A stretch of DNA of 64,000 nucleotides from Sinosporangium album (GTDB taxonomy: Bacteria; Actinomycetota; Actinomycetes; Streptosporangiales; Streptosporangiaceae), in assembly GCF_900100605.1 (NCBI RefSeq), contig NZ_FNCN01000030.1, forward strand, positions 1 to 64,000, read 5' to 3'. A program made the position numbers and the translations under genes. Below the pieces are notes generated by a model. That model was not told the origin of the DNA. It saw only the letters and a list, made by a program, of their open reading frames with translations, and did no database searches. Shown piece by piece: positions 1 through 8,506 of the stretch (its first letter is position 1; each line of letters begins with the position of its first letter).

Positions 1-101
1 ACGTTCACGCAGTTCAGAGCTGTACTTCCTCGGTGGTGCCATAGCTCCTCACCCTTCCAGGTTCAGGAGCCTCCAACCAACCCGGGGTGATCCACCTACC
101 T

Positions 102-351
102 GCACCGGCCCTTCGCGGCCGGTGAGCATCGAAACCAGGTCGCCTGCCGGGAGGGTGGGACCCAGCCGCACCAGCACCGGCTCTTTGCGACCGGTGAACA
201 TCGCAACGACTGCGGCAACCAGCTTGCCCGGTGGGCAGAGCAGGCAGCACGGGCCCTTTACGGCGGGTGAGTATCGCAATTCCCGCATCGAGGAGCGAGC
301 CTTGCACACAATCGCTCAGCGTCGGCCCTTCGCGGCCCGACCATTAGGTCG
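102..351 (+). CRISPR. Degenerate CRISPR-like array remnant (3 diverged repeats plus a half repeat)
   Basis: Three related 34-base units lie at 102-135, 174-207 and 247-280. A fourth, whose right half has diverged, starts at 319. Unit starts are 72, 73 and 72 bases apart, so the unrelated spacers are 38, 39 and 38 bases. Units share a CGGCCCTTCGCGGCCGGT-like core that folds as a hairpin in the first copy, and end in ATCGAAAC, ATCGCAAC or ATCGCAAT, the 3' handle typical of many CRISPR repeats. Copies differ from each other at many positions and the last one is broken, which points to a decayed trailer end. No cas gene or clear leader is visible in the window. Confidence 0.6.
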
Positions 352-693
352 AAGGTCTCAGCCGGGGAGAGGGGTGTGTAGTTCGACACGACACCGTAGG
401 GGAACCGTGCTGTAGACACTTATATCGACTCAACTCTGCATGTCATACTGATGAGGGCGCGCTCCTAGGCTGGATAATCTCGACCTTCTGTCTAGGTGAG
501 AGGAATGCGAAGCCGTTGTAAAAGGTAAATGCGGGAACAGGGAGTTGCTGAGCAGGGATTCTTCGTTGCCCAGTCGCGAGACTTCCGCAGTGCGTCGCGG
601 GTCTACCTTCTATCTCTCACAGGCACCTAGTCCATGTGGCTGCTGTGCCGACATCTATTCGAGGTGTTATCGCCGACGGCAAAGATTTTAAGT
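352..693. other. Intergenic stretch without a supportable gene
   Basis: This stretch is more AT-rich than the flanking chromosome. I see no coding frame with actinobacterial third-position bias, no tRNA and no strong hairpin. It carries the leader of the hydrolase gene at 708, whose GAGGAG ribosome binding site lies at about 694-699. The first 101 bases of the window are likewise without a recognisable gene. Confidence 0.4.
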
Positions 694-707
694 GAGGAGA
701 TTTAGGT

Positions 708-1529
708 GTGAGTGCAGAAAGCCAAGAAATTGCCATTTCTACCCTCGATGGACTCTTCCTCTCTGGGGCCTTGGTTGTTCCTTCTGGCTTGCCCAGCGAA
801 ATCGTGGTCCTTGTGCATGGAGGTGGCGTAACCCGTGAGGAGGGCGGGTTCTTTACGCGCATTGCAGAAGCTCTGTGCAGTGCCGGTATCGCCAGTCTGC
901 GCTATGACTTGCGAGGCCATGGTGCTAGTCAAGGACTTATGGAAGAGGCGACACTATCTGCACATCTCAACGACATTCGTGCTGCAATAGAGTACGCCCG
1001 TCGGGAACTCGAGGTGAGCGCACTGCATCTACTCGGGGCAAGTTTCGGTGGTGGTCTGGTGGCGTATTATGCAGCTAAACGTCCTGGTGAACTGGAGCGG
1101 TTGGTGCTCTTGAATCCGCAGTTGGACTACAAGAATCGCTATATCGATCAGAAATCACACTGGCAGAACGATCGGCTGGCAGTGCCGGCGGCTGAGCTAC
1201 TGCGGAGTCAGGGTCATATCCATCACTCCTCGACTGTGAAACATGGTAGAGCAATACTCAATGAGGTCTTCTGGATTCGCCCCTGCGAGGTAATCGAGGA
1301 AATTGAAGCGCCGACGTTGATCGTCCATGGAACAAGAGACACCTTCGTGTCCGTCGATGGATCGCTGGAGGCGGCTAGGCGTCTCAGATCGGAATCGCGG
1401 TTGATAACGATCGACGGCGCCCAGCATGGCTTTGCTATCGACAAAGATCCCGCGTACAGAGATCCTCAGACGCAGGAATGGCAAAAGTTTGTGATCGAGA
1501 ATATTGTTGATTGGATCAATCGGCGCTAG
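708..1529 (+). CDS. Alpha/beta-hydrolase (serine hydrolase, S33-like)
   Basis: A 273-residue cytosolic hydrolase with the alpha/beta-hydrolase fold. Visible motifs in order are HGGG (37-40, oxyanion hole), GASFGG with nucleophile Ser112, HGTRD with acid Asp211, and GAQHGF with His240; the triad is complete. The GTG start is supported by GAGGAG eight bases upstream. Substrate is unknown; related proteins are esterases or peptide/lipid hydrolases. Codon third positions are less GC-rich than in the housekeeping genes, which suggests transfer. Its 3' end overlaps the convergent regulator gene by 14 bases. Confidence 0.85.
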   Translation: MSAESQEIAISTLDGLFLSGALVVPSGLPSEIVVLVHGGGVTREEGGFFTRIAEALCSAGIASLRYDLRGHGASQGLMEEATLSAHLNDIRAAIEYARRELEVSALHLLGASFGGGLVAYYAAKRPGELERLVLLNPQLDYKNRYIDQKSHWQNDRLAVPAAELLRSQGHIHHSSTVKHGRAILNEVFWIRPCEVIEEIEAPTLIVHGTRDTFVSVDGSLEAARRLRSESRLITIDGAQHGFAIDKDPAYRDPQTQEWQKFVIENIVDWINRR

Positions 1530-2973
1530 GTCGCTTGACGTGCAATTTCATCGCTGTGCGCAGGTCGCGGGGGGCGGGTCGCGACTCCCATGGCGCCAGC
1601 GCTTTGACCGCGCGTCGTAGTTCACGCGCAGTGCGCTCGGACTTGATGGCTGTCGCGATGTACAGGGCGGCCACACCTTCTTGGGCAGCATCATCGGGTT
1701 CGCCGCTCAGCGCGAGCGCAACTGCTCGGCGGGCGCGAAAATATGCTTCATCGCGCCAGGAGAGCGTGCCGCTTTCCAATACCTTGTTGAAAAGGTCGGC
1801 GGCCTGATATGGTTTTCCGGCCTCGATAAAGCAGCTCGCCGTGCGAAGCAGGAACGTATTCTCGTCGTAATAAGAGCCGAGTTTGGGTTCCCCGTTATCG
1901 ACGGTGGAGTTGAGTATGCTTCGAGCTTGGTCAAGAGTTCTCTCGATAACGGTGAATGACTCACCGAGCATGGCGTGACCCCGTGCTTCTTGCTGGAGCA
2001 CCTCAACGAGGACTTTCGGTGGAAGCTGCCAAGGTCCGTACCGCGCCGCTTGAGCAAAGGCAAGAGTCCGCACGGCATCTCGTTCCTCGTATGCCATCTG
2101 GGATTTCTTGAGCAGTACATAGCCCTGCATCGGTAGGTTTCCGGCTTCCTGTGCGAACTCGGTAGCCCTGTCCAGCCAGTATTGAGCAGCGTTGGAATCC
2201 TGGAGGTCGCGGTAGAGCCAGGCAGCGAACTCTGCGCCGTCTGCTCCAGCTACAAGCAGCCTTCGCCTTGTCTCCTCTTTCCTGAGGTCTCTGGCATGAG
2301 TTTGGATCACTTCAAGGACCGACAAGGTTGAGGGAAGGGCCTGCACAGCTCCCAGGCGGCCATCCGCAGATTTACAGCGGTCGAGTTGTCGATGGATAAG
2401 CGCAACGGCTGAGCTGTCGAAGTAGCGAGGCTCGCTCACGGCCTCGGCGAGGCGCCGTTGATCGATCTGATCGTTTGTTCCGTTGCGTTCTTCGATTGTT
2501 TCAGTCAGGTGATGTGTCGAGCTTGCATGCATCGAAATTTGGGAACTGGGCCGCTGTGACGGCTGGTTGGAGTCCAGGCTGCGGTGGTCGATCAGGTTGA
2601 TCTCTCCACGGGCTGAATCAGAGTAGAGGCCATACTCTGTGTCGGTTAGGAGCCGTCTCCCAGTCGTCTTGTAGATGCGGGCAAGCATATCCAGCGCAGC
2701 CGCGCTTGGACGGCGCCCACTCTCGGGGCTCGGCCAACGTTCGAACTGATAGATCCTTGATTTGACCATGGTGGGCTCACCCGTGGTGAGGGTATTCCAA
2801 CGATCGGCTACGTCCTGATGGCTCAGCCCGTGGGCTTTGCGAAAAGCGACACGCGGCCCTATGCCTGGCTCATCTACGTGGAAGACGCCGGCGATCTGCT
2901 CCCATGTGAACCCCCTACGCCGAAGCTCGTCCGCACGCTGTGCAGCTTCGCGTCGTTTCATGCTCTTCTGCAT
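1516..2973 (-). CDS. XRE-type helix-turn-helix regulator with TPR-like C-terminal half
   Basis: A 485-residue protein. The N-terminal ~110 residues look like the split helix-turn-helix domain of actinobacterial XRE regulators (segments around RGFTWEQIAGVF and LSHQDVADRWN). The remaining residues are helical and repeat-like (for example LYRDLQDSNAAQYWLDRA, ADLFNKVLESG), as in TPR-bearing regulators of this class. Such proteins often control morphological or secondary-metabolite genes, but no target is evident here. The GC content is modest, like the neighbouring hydrolase. It probably acts in the cytosol as a DNA-binding protein; the ligand, if any, is unknown. Confidence 0.75.
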   Translation of the reverse strand: MQKSMKRREAAQRADELRRRGFTWEQIAGVFHVDEPGIGPRVAFRKAHGLSHQDVADRWNTLTTGEPTMVKSRIYQFERWPSPESGRRPSAAALDMLARIYKTTGRRLLTDTEYGLYSDSARGEINLIDHRSLDSNQPSQRPSSQISMHASSTHHLTETIEERNGTNDQIDQRRLAEAVSEPRYFDSSAVALIHRQLDRCKSADGRLGAVQALPSTLSVLEVIQTHARDLRKEETRRRLLVAGADGAEFAAWLYRDLQDSNAAQYWLDRATEFAQEAGNLPMQGYVLLKKSQMAYEERDAVRTLAFAQAARYGPWQLPPKVLVEVLQQEARGHAMLGESFTVIERTLDQARSILNSTVDNGEPKLGSYYDENTFLLRTASCFIEAGKPYQAADLFNKVLESGTLSWRDEAYFRARRAVALALSGEPDDAAQEGVAALYIATAIKSERTARELRRAVKALAPWESRPAPRDLRTAMKLHVKRPSAD

Positions 2974-3048
2974 CGTTTGCCTTCGCCCGATGTTGGGGTG
3001 GTAGCTGATCGATCCGATCGTAACCCGATATCCGAGTGATCAGGAATG

Positions 3049-3132
3049 GTTAACCAGTTGTCGCTGACATTGTTAACCTCTTCATCCCGTCAGCGGAGTA
3101 TACGCAGGTCAGAGCCGTATAAAGCTGTTAAC
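3049..3132. promoter_or_regulatory. Three GTTAAC motifs between divergent genes
   Basis: GTTAAC occurs at 3049, 3072 and 3127, the first inside the palindrome GGTTAACC. The cluster lies between the XRE regulator (reverse) and the small gene at 3254 (forward), an expected place for a regulator binding site. This is inference only. Confidence 0.3.
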
Positions 3133-3253
3133 TAGTGCGGAAGTCTTTTCGGTGGAACGCCTTCGGCATGCTGGAGACAGGTGGTGCTCTTGAGTGGGAT
3201 GCCGCACTGGGCGCCCTCTGCTGTTAGTTATCTCCCCCGAAAGGAATAGGGCC

Positions 3254-3463
3254 ATGAGGAACGGTGAAGGACCCTCGAAGGAAGCCCAGACGCAGCGGTC
3301 CACACATGAGTGGGTAGGAGAAGATGCTCGTTCTGACCGGGCTGCTCCGCGTCCTCGGTTCATGTGTTGGAGGGTAGAGGTCGCAGCCGATAAGGCTCGG
3401 CGTGCTGAGGAAGGCCGTCGGAGGGATCTGGCGATGTTCCGCCGGATGCGCTCGCAGGGGTAG
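3254..3463 (+). CDS. Small basic hypothetical protein (69 aa)
   Basis: The ATG at 3254 is preceded by AAGGAATAGG, a good ribosome binding site, and the frame runs to 3463. The product is rich in Arg, Glu and Ala (ending DLAMFRRMRSQG) and has no recognisable domain or membrane segment. A near-perfect hairpin follows. It sits first in a rightward run of accessory genes after the XRE regulator. I do not recognise the family; the frame could be spurious, but the start signal and downstream hairpin favour a real gene. Confidence 0.45.
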   Translation: MRNGEGPSKEAQTQRSTHEWVGEDARSDRAAPRPRFMCWRVEVAADKARRAEEGRRRDLAMFRRMRSQG

Positions 3464-3526
3464 CTGTCCAGTTCGATAAGTTGCGCGCTCCTCATGGACG
3501 CAAGTCGCGGCGGCCATATGGACCCA

Positions 3527-3555
3527 GGGGCGGAACCTTGGGAAGGTCCCGCCCC
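3527..3555 (+). terminator. Hairpin after the small gene at 3254
   Basis: Arms 3527-3539 and 3543-3555 pair over 13 positions with one mismatch and a GGG loop. There is no U-tract, as is common in actinomycetes. Confidence 0.5.
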
Positions 3556-3616
3556 CTGCTCGCCTCTGTTTCCTGCTCCGATGCTTGCCGTCGGCCGAGT
3601 GAAAGCGCCCTGAACT

Positions 3617-3943
3617 GTGGAAGTGTCTGCGAGTGACTTGGTCTGGCTGGTTTATGCCGTGGGGACCGCCGTGGCCGGTTGGGTTATGTTCAGGCAGTTG
3701 AAGCGCCTCGCGGATAGGGGCGGGGATTCGGGGTGTGATTGTTGCCAGGAGCGGTCGCATTCGCTGGAGCGAGTGTTCTTGGTGGTGAGCGCGGGTCCTC
3801 CGATGTCGGTGCTGGCGGCTCTGATGTTCCTGGCCGTGGGGGCACTGTGGCCGCTGATCCTGGTCCACCTGCTGTACTGGCGGCTCTTCCAGCCGCGCCG
3901 GGGTGGAGGGTGCGGATGCTGTTTGGAGAAGTTGCTCCACTGA
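3617..3943 (+). CDS. Small membrane protein with two cysteine clusters
   Basis: A 108-residue protein with an N-terminal hydrophobic segment (WLVYAVGTAVAGWVMF) and a second hydrophobic stretch around residues 60-90. CDCC in the middle loop and CGCC near the C-terminus are striking and could bind metal or be acylated. The start is GTG at 3617 or 3623; the ribosome binding site is weak. No family is recognised. It lies between two other accessory genes on the same strand. Confidence 0.5.
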   Translation: MEVSASDLVWLVYAVGTAVAGWVMFRQLKRLADRGGDSGCDCCQERSHSLERVFLVVSAGPPMSVLAALMFLAVGALWPLILVHLLYWRLFQPRRGGGCGCCLEKLLH

Positions 3944-4179
3944 GCGCGGTGGATGCGCCGCTGCTTCTCGCGTGTCAGGGAACGGCGTCAGGCGAGTTCC
4001 GAGAGCGTAGGCGGGCCTTCCCGTTTCCCGGTGTTCGGGGCGCGTAGTCGGCAACGGACGGCTGTTGCCCTCCTTTACCGCTGACGCCCCGCCGCGCAAG
4101 TACAAAGGCCGGGGCCACAAGGTGTCCCGTACGGCTGGCCCTGTCTGTCAGTCCATCGATCGAAAGGAATCGTTGTCCT

Positions 4180-4863
4180 ATGTACATTCCGCGGGTTTCT
4201 GTACCGGACGTGCGGTTGCGTGCTGCTGGGGGCCGCAGTGGGCCGTACCGGACGGGTGACGCGCTGCATGATTTCTGGTCGGGGTGGAGTTGGGATCTGG
4301 CCGGGGCGGTGGCGTCGACCGGGTCTCTGCCGTACGGGGCGGTCCTGGTGGGGGTTGGGGGGCGGCGGAACGCGGTGTTCGCCGCGCTGCTGGCGATGCA
4401 TGGGGACTGCGCGGGGGTCGTTCTGGACTTCGACGGGAGCCGGGACGTGATCGAGCGGCAGTTGGAGCTGGAGGGGGTGGCGCAGCGGTGCGATGTCGTG
4501 TCGGCCGGGGAGCGGCTGGTGGTGCCGGTGGCGCCGTTCTATCTGGTGGCGGAGCTGCCCAAGCGGTTGCCGGAGCCGGACACGGTGGGGATCGTCGGGG
4601 CGGTGGGTGCGGCTGTTCCGCTGGGTGGGCGGTTGGTGGTACTGGATACGGTGCTGGATGAGCTGGGGCCGGGGGAGGAGCACGATTTCGATGGGCAGCC
4701 TCCGCCGCCGGAGGAGCGGTGGTGGATGCCTTCGCGCTATGAGGGGCTGCTGCATCCGCTGGGGTTGCGCACCAGGGCGATGTGGACGTTGGAGAGCGGG
4801 ATTTCGCTGCTGGAGTTCGAGAGGTCGTCGTCGCCGGCTGCCGCGGTCGTGGTCGCGGGTTGA
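4180..4863 (+). CDS. Degenerate O-methyltransferase-like protein
   Basis: A 227-residue protein resembling the catalytic half of SAM-dependent O-methyltransferases. FDGSRDVIERQLELEGVAQR followed by CDVVSAGERLVVP matches the 'DLP-vi ... gl-dR-efv-GDff' region of that family, and GGRLVVLDTVLDE matches the later strand. The usual glycine-rich SAM motif is replaced by GVGGRRNAVF and the N-terminal dimerisation domain is missing, so catalysis is doubtful. GAAAGGA precedes the ATG. It may be a repurposed or decaying methyltransferase. Confidence 0.5.
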   Translation: MYIPRVSVPDVRLRAAGGRSGPYRTGDALHDFWSGWSWDLAGAVASTGSLPYGAVLVGVGGRRNAVFAALLAMHGDCAGVVLDFDGSRDVIERQLELEGVAQRCDVVSAGERLVVPVAPFYLVAELPKRLPEPDTVGIVGAVGAAVPLGGRLVVLDTVLDELGPGEEHDFDGQPPPPEERWWMPSRYEGLLHPLGLRTRAMWTLESGISLLEFERSSSPAAAVVVAG

Positions 4864-5174
4864 ATCAGGGTGCTGTTGTGGTTCTCGTTGTTCGGGTGGC
4901 GGAGCGGAGCGGGCGTGGGTAGCGTTTGCAGTGCCTTGATGTGAGCACGACACATCTGGGTGCGGAGAACCCGGGCGGCACCTCGCCGCTTGCCTGGGTT
5001 TGACCCTCCACTCCGCTTTCTCGCCGCTCGCGCGCATCAATCGGTTGGCCGGCTCACTCCGGCTACCGCTTGCCGAGCCGGGTCGGTTCGCCGCAGCAGC
5101 GGGTGACTTCCCGGGTGCTCGTCGACATACACCTCACCACGCTCGAATAGCGATCACAGCCGATCATGGCAGGC
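4864..5174. other. Intergenic stretch, nothing recognised
   Basis: No frame here shows a start signal together with coding bias. It separates the methyltransferase-like gene from the convergent CU044_5270 gene. Confidence 0.4.
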
Positions 5175-5197
5175 AGGCGGGCCGGTAAGGCCCGCCT
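5175..5197. terminator. Perfect 9-bp hairpin between convergent genes
   Basis: AGGCGGGCC (5175-5183) pairs exactly with GGCCCGCCT (5189-5197) around GGTAA. On the forward strand it is followed by TTC. It lies between convergent genes and could serve both. Confidence 0.6.
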
Positions 5198-5217
5198 TTC
5201 GTCCGCTGAGCGCAGGC

Positions 5218-6171
5218 TCAGACGCAGTTTTCCGGCTTCAGTGACTTGGACCAGGCCGGGAGTACATCGGTGATCTGCAGGCGGGTCACGGACCAGAGTT
5301 CACGCCCTTGCCCCGGCACGAGTTCCTGACCGCCCAAGAACACGTAGGAGGTCTTGTCGAAGATGAGGGATTCGCGGCCCTGGTTGTCCACCCGGGTCAC
5401 AGCAACGCCCGATTTGCCGGTGGCGTCCTTGAGCTCTTCCATCTCGATACCCGGCAGGGCCGCAGCGATCTTGAAGATGGCCGCCTGCTGCTTGGGCGGG
5501 ACCGGGCTGCCGAGAACGTCGCGGACGCCGTACCAAGTCCGAGTTGCGGCGTCCTTGCCGGGGTACATCTCGTTACCGCGTTCGGCCAGCTTGTGCCGGA
5601 GCTGCTCCTGGTCGGTCGGCCACCCGCGGAGGTCGGCGTAGGAGGGACCGCTACGGACGCCGGTGGGGCCTGGGCCGGGACACCGGGTCAGGAGCTCCTT
5701 GTATTCGCGGTCCTGGGGGCGGGACTTCGACGGCTTGTGCCAGAGGAGTTCCGGGCGGGAGCCGTCGACGGACTCCCAGACCTCGCCCGTTATGTGGCGC
5801 GGACCGACGTTGGGAACCCCCTTCTCGCTACGCGTCTCCGCGATCCGCTCATAGTGGAGGTACTGGTCGTCGCGGGGTTCCGGCCACGGGGTGGTGGTCG
5901 CGGCCTCGGCCGCCAGCCTCAGGACCTCGGCGGCGCTCACCGGCGCGGAGAAGTTGACCGTCTGGACGGCGATCACTCCTGCGGTCGTCGCCGCGACCAG
6001 GCCGCCTGCCAGCATCAGACGCCACAGGCCGACCGCCCGGCCCCGAGGCCGCTGCTTCATGCGAGCTTCGGCTAGGAGGGCGGCACGGGCGGGGGCGAGG
6101 CGATCCGCCGTGGGGTGCGGCTTGTCGGCGAACAAGTCGCGGAGTTCGGTCAGGTCGGTCAGGTCGTTCAT
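5218..6171 (-). CDS. CU044_5270-family membrane protein, probable partner of the adjacent ECF sigma factor
   Basis: A 317-residue protein with a cytoplasmic N-terminus of about 45 residues, one membrane helix (LWRLMLAGGLVAATTAGVIA) and a long extracytoplasmic C-terminal domain. This is the architecture of the actinobacterial CU044_5270 family, which is regularly encoded after an ECF sigma factor. Its start overlaps the sigma gene stop by four bases (ATGA), so translation is coupled. By position it is the likely anti-sigma or sensory partner; no zinc-binding anti-sigma motif is visible in the cytoplasmic part, so the mechanism is open. Confidence 0.75.
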   Translation of the reverse strand: MNDLTDLTELRDLFADKPHPTADRLAPARAALLAEARMKQRPRGRAVGLWRLMLAGGLVAATTAGVIAVQTVNFSAPVSAAEVLRLAAEAATTTPWPEPRDDQYLHYERIAETRSEKGVPNVGPRHITGEVWESVDGSRPELLWHKPSKSRPQDREYKELLTRCPGPGPTGVRSGPSYADLRGWPTDQEQLRHKLAERGNEMYPGKDAATRTWYGVRDVLGSPVPPKQQAAIFKIAAALPGIEMEELKDATGKSGVAVTRVDNQGRESLIFDKTSYVFLGGQELVPGQGRELWSVTRLQITDVLPAWSKSLKPENCV

Positions 6172-6746
6172 GAGGTCTGCTCCATCGTGGGGTCGGTACT
6201 GCCGAGGGCGTCGCGGACGACGGCCCGCGCGCGGTTGAGGCGGGAACGGACTGTTCCGATCGGGATCGACAGGGCGCCTGCGACCTCCTCGTAGGTGAGG
6301 TCGGCCCAGGCCACGAGTAAGAGGACATCGCGGTCGCGGGCCTTCAGCGAGGCGAGCGCCTGGGCGAGAGGGCGGCGTACGGCATGCGCACTCGCCCGCT
6401 CAAGAGCTTGTTCCGCGGCGTCGTCGGCTTCGGGAAGCACGCCCACTTTCGAGTACGCCTTGTAGCGGTGCATCTCGGCGCGCTGATACCGGCGGATGAA
6501 ATTGGTCGTGATGCCGTACAACCAGGGGAGGGCCTCCGGACGGGCGGTGTCGTAGTCGCGGCGCAGCCTGAACGCGGCGAGGAACGTCTCGAAGACGACG
6601 TCGTCGGCCGTGTCATCGCCAAGCCGGCGGGCCACATAACGGTGGATGTGTCCTGCGTGCCTGTCGAACAGCAAGGCGAAATCCTCGGGATCTCGCCACG
6701 ACCGTTCGATCAGGACGGCGTCAGACAGGGTCGTACTGAGCGGCAT
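6168..6746 (-). CDS. ECF RNA polymerase sigma factor
   Basis: An ECF (sigma-70 family) factor of 192 residues. Region 2 is LFDRHAGHIHRYVARRLGDD ... FETFLAAFRLRR, and region 4 is DRDVLLLVAWADLTYEEVAGALSIPIGTVRSRLNRAR, a clear -35 recognition helix-turn-helix. I choose the ATG at 6746 because GGAAGG lies ten bases upstream; a GTG at 6785 would put that site inside the gene. It is followed with a four-base overlap by its membrane partner, so the pair forms one operon, probably self-regulated. Confidence 0.88.
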   Translation of the reverse strand: MPLSTTLSDAVLIERSWRDPEDFALLFDRHAGHIHRYVARRLGDDTADDVVFETFLAAFRLRRDYDTARPEALPWLYGITTNFIRRYQRAEMHRYKAYSKVGVLPEADDAAEQALERASAHAVRRPLAQALASLKARDRDVLLLVAWADLTYEEVAGALSIPIGTVRSRLNRARAVVRDALGSTDPTMEQTS

Positions 6747-6990
6747 GTTGTCGGGCCTTCCCAAGTGGTGTCGCCCGTCTTTCACACGAGTCGGGAAACA
6801 AGTTCACGGGACGACGCCGACCGCCCGGCAGGCTCGGGGTGAAGGCCAAGAGCGCACGCCAAGATCCGCCGCCTCCCCACGGCCCCCGCTACGGGAGCAG
6901 TCCCGGCAGGCCGTGACACGAGATGGATCATCGGGAATCGGTGACGGCGGGAGTGTCCACCGTGTCATCCCTCGGTCGGCCGTCTAGAAG

Positions 6991-7374
6991 GTGCTGGATG
7001 CCGACGGTACTGTTGAACCCGTGTCCACCTCGCATCGCGATGGCGAGGCGCTGATCCCTCGCCCGCCGCTGACAACGGCTGCTTTGCGAGTCGCGGTGGC
7101 TCAGATCGCACCGGCCTATCTAGGCCAGTTCGTTGACCATCTCGATCAGACGACAGAGCAGGCCGCGCGGCAGAGCACCGTGGCGCCCCTACAGGGGTTC
7201 TTGGAGCAATGGGGCGAGTTCGTGGCGATCCACCGCCATCCCGCCAGAGCCGCACGCCTGCGAGAGCTGGAGAAGCAGGTGGCCGCTGTCACCGACCGAG
7301 ACGCGTTGAGGGTGGTCTTGGCCGAGATCAGGGAGCTCACCGCTCTCGCGCGTCGTGAAGCCGCCGGTGAGTGA
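6991..7374 (+). CDS. DUF6247-like small protein, probable antitoxin of a toxin-antitoxin pair
   Basis: A 127-residue protein whose core (AYLGQFVDHLDQTTEQAARQ ... LQGFLEQWGEFVAIHRHPAR) resembles DUF6247 proteins of actinomycetes. Those often precede a RelE/ParE-like toxin, as here. The N-terminus is uncertain: GTG at 6991 or GTG at 7021, neither with a good ribosome binding site. The downstream toxin-like gene overlaps its stop, so the two are coupled. Role as antitoxin is inferred from family and neighbour. Confidence 0.55.
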   Translation: MLDADGTVEPVSTSHRDGEALIPRPPLTTAALRVAVAQIAPAYLGQFVDHLDQTTEQAARQSTVAPLQGFLEQWGEFVAIHRHPARAARLRELEKQVAAVTDRDALRVVLAEIRELTALARREAAGE

Positions 7375-7630
7375 CATCTGGGCCTGGGAGTACGATCCAG
7401 ACGAAAGGCATGTCGTTTCGGGACCCCCGGTCGTGGTCGTCACGGAGGTTGAGCGGCTGGCTGAACAGCTCGTGATTCTTGGAAGGGACGCAGCTAACGC
7501 GGGCCGGGGGCCGCTACACGGGGGAGGGCTGCGAACGCTTGATCTCTTCGGGGGGCGGGGCTTTCTGCACTTCATCGTCGCCGACCATCTGCGCTTGGTG
7601 CTGATCGTTCGCGTCACCTGGCTGGATTGA
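7367..7630 (+). CDS. RelE/ParE-like toxin candidate
   Basis: An 87-residue protein starting at GTG 7367, inside the end of the preceding gene (GTGAGTGA). WAWEYDPDERHV at the start, GGGLRTLDLFGGRG in the middle and LVLIVRVTWLD at the end match small RelE-fold proteins of actinomycetes. Such toxins cleave mRNA at the ribosome or act on gyrase. I cannot assign catalytic residues with certainty. The overlap with the DUF6247-like gene suggests a type II module. Confidence 0.5.
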   Translation: MSDIWAWEYDPDERHVVSGPPVVVVTEVERLAEQLVILGRDAANAGRGPLHGGGLRTLDLFGGRGFLHFIVADHLRLVLIVRVTWLD

Positions 7631-7763
7631 GGCAACCTGGACGTCGGTTGAGTCGGAGTTGTGCGTGCAGGATCTCCCGCTTGGCCGCTGCCGCGCAGGC
7701 GCGGGTATTCGCTGAGTACGTCGGTCAGGACGGCGGGTTGCGGAGTAGCCAAGAGACACACTG

Positions 7764-8298
7764 GTGGTTCGACGTCGGCGACGGCAACACCTGGTGGCGC
7801 TGTCCAGCCCGCACTGGTGGGAACGGCTGCCTCAGATGCGGCCTTTTCGCACAGTGCCGGCTAGCCACCCGGAGTTGAGCAGCAGAGTCGACACGTTGAT
7901 CGGGTTCGACTTTTCGGCTTCAAGGCGGGACTTGCAGCAAGTCCTGATCGTGGACTTGCTGATGCCGCTGGTGGAGGCAACCCGTAGCTGCGTCTTCGAC
8001 CGTACTGTCTTTGATGAGGCATACGAGCGGATGGAAACGGGTCTCCTCGCGGAGAATGTTTGATAGATGCAAGGTAGTGCCACTATCCGGCTTCGACATG
8101 GCGCTGCACCCTCAGGTCGACCTGGAGAACGGCTTGGTCATTCGGCTTATGACCGACGCCGAACTGTCAGCGGCTGCGCAGGTCGGTCTGCCGGATCAGG
8201 AGACCTTGGGGACGCTGAGCCGTTCGGTGTCGCGGATGCATCAGTGTGCTGTGGTCAAGGTGACCACTTCCGAGGGCGTTCCCAGAGGTCTGACCTGA
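7764..8298 (+). pseudogene. Frameshifted remnant of an unidentified gene
   Basis: Two overlapping frames each look partly coding. One (7764-8063) includes LIVDLLMPLVEATRSCVFDR. The other (8011-8298) continues with VDLENGLVIRLMTDAELSAA and ends at 8298. Together they read like one longer protein broken by a frameshift around 8020-8080. The family is not recognised with confidence. It lies between the toxin-like gene and tRNA-Lys, in a region that looks like a remnant mobile or accessory insert. Confidence 0.35.
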
Positions 8299-8430
8299 AG
8301 AACGGCGACTAAGAAATCTTGCCGTGTGCCCGGTTTGTGCCCGCGAGCAGCCAGTGAGCAACAACTTGGCGAGACCTGGGCCCTTCAAGGACCCCGGGTA
8401 CGTGTTTTCGCAGGTCATGTAGGGTGTGGG

Positions 8431-8506
8431 TGGTAGGCCGCCCGGGACTCGAACCCGGAACCTATGGATTAAAAGTCCACAGCTCTGCCAATTGAGCTAA
8501 CGGCCC
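8431..8506 (-). tRNA. tRNA-Lys (TTT)
   Basis: A complete cloverleaf reads on the reverse strand: acceptor GGGCCGT, D-arm TAGCTCAATTGGCAGAGCT, anticodon loop CTTTTAA giving anticodon TTT, T-arm CCGGGTTCGAGTCCCGG, and an encoded CCA end at 8431-8433. Confidence 0.95.

Noticed and set aside
8299-8430. Possible phage attachment site at the 3' end of tRNA-Lys
   Set aside because: The flank looks like integrase-associated sequence and the adjacent region is accessory, but I found no second copy of the tRNA end and no integrase gene in the window.
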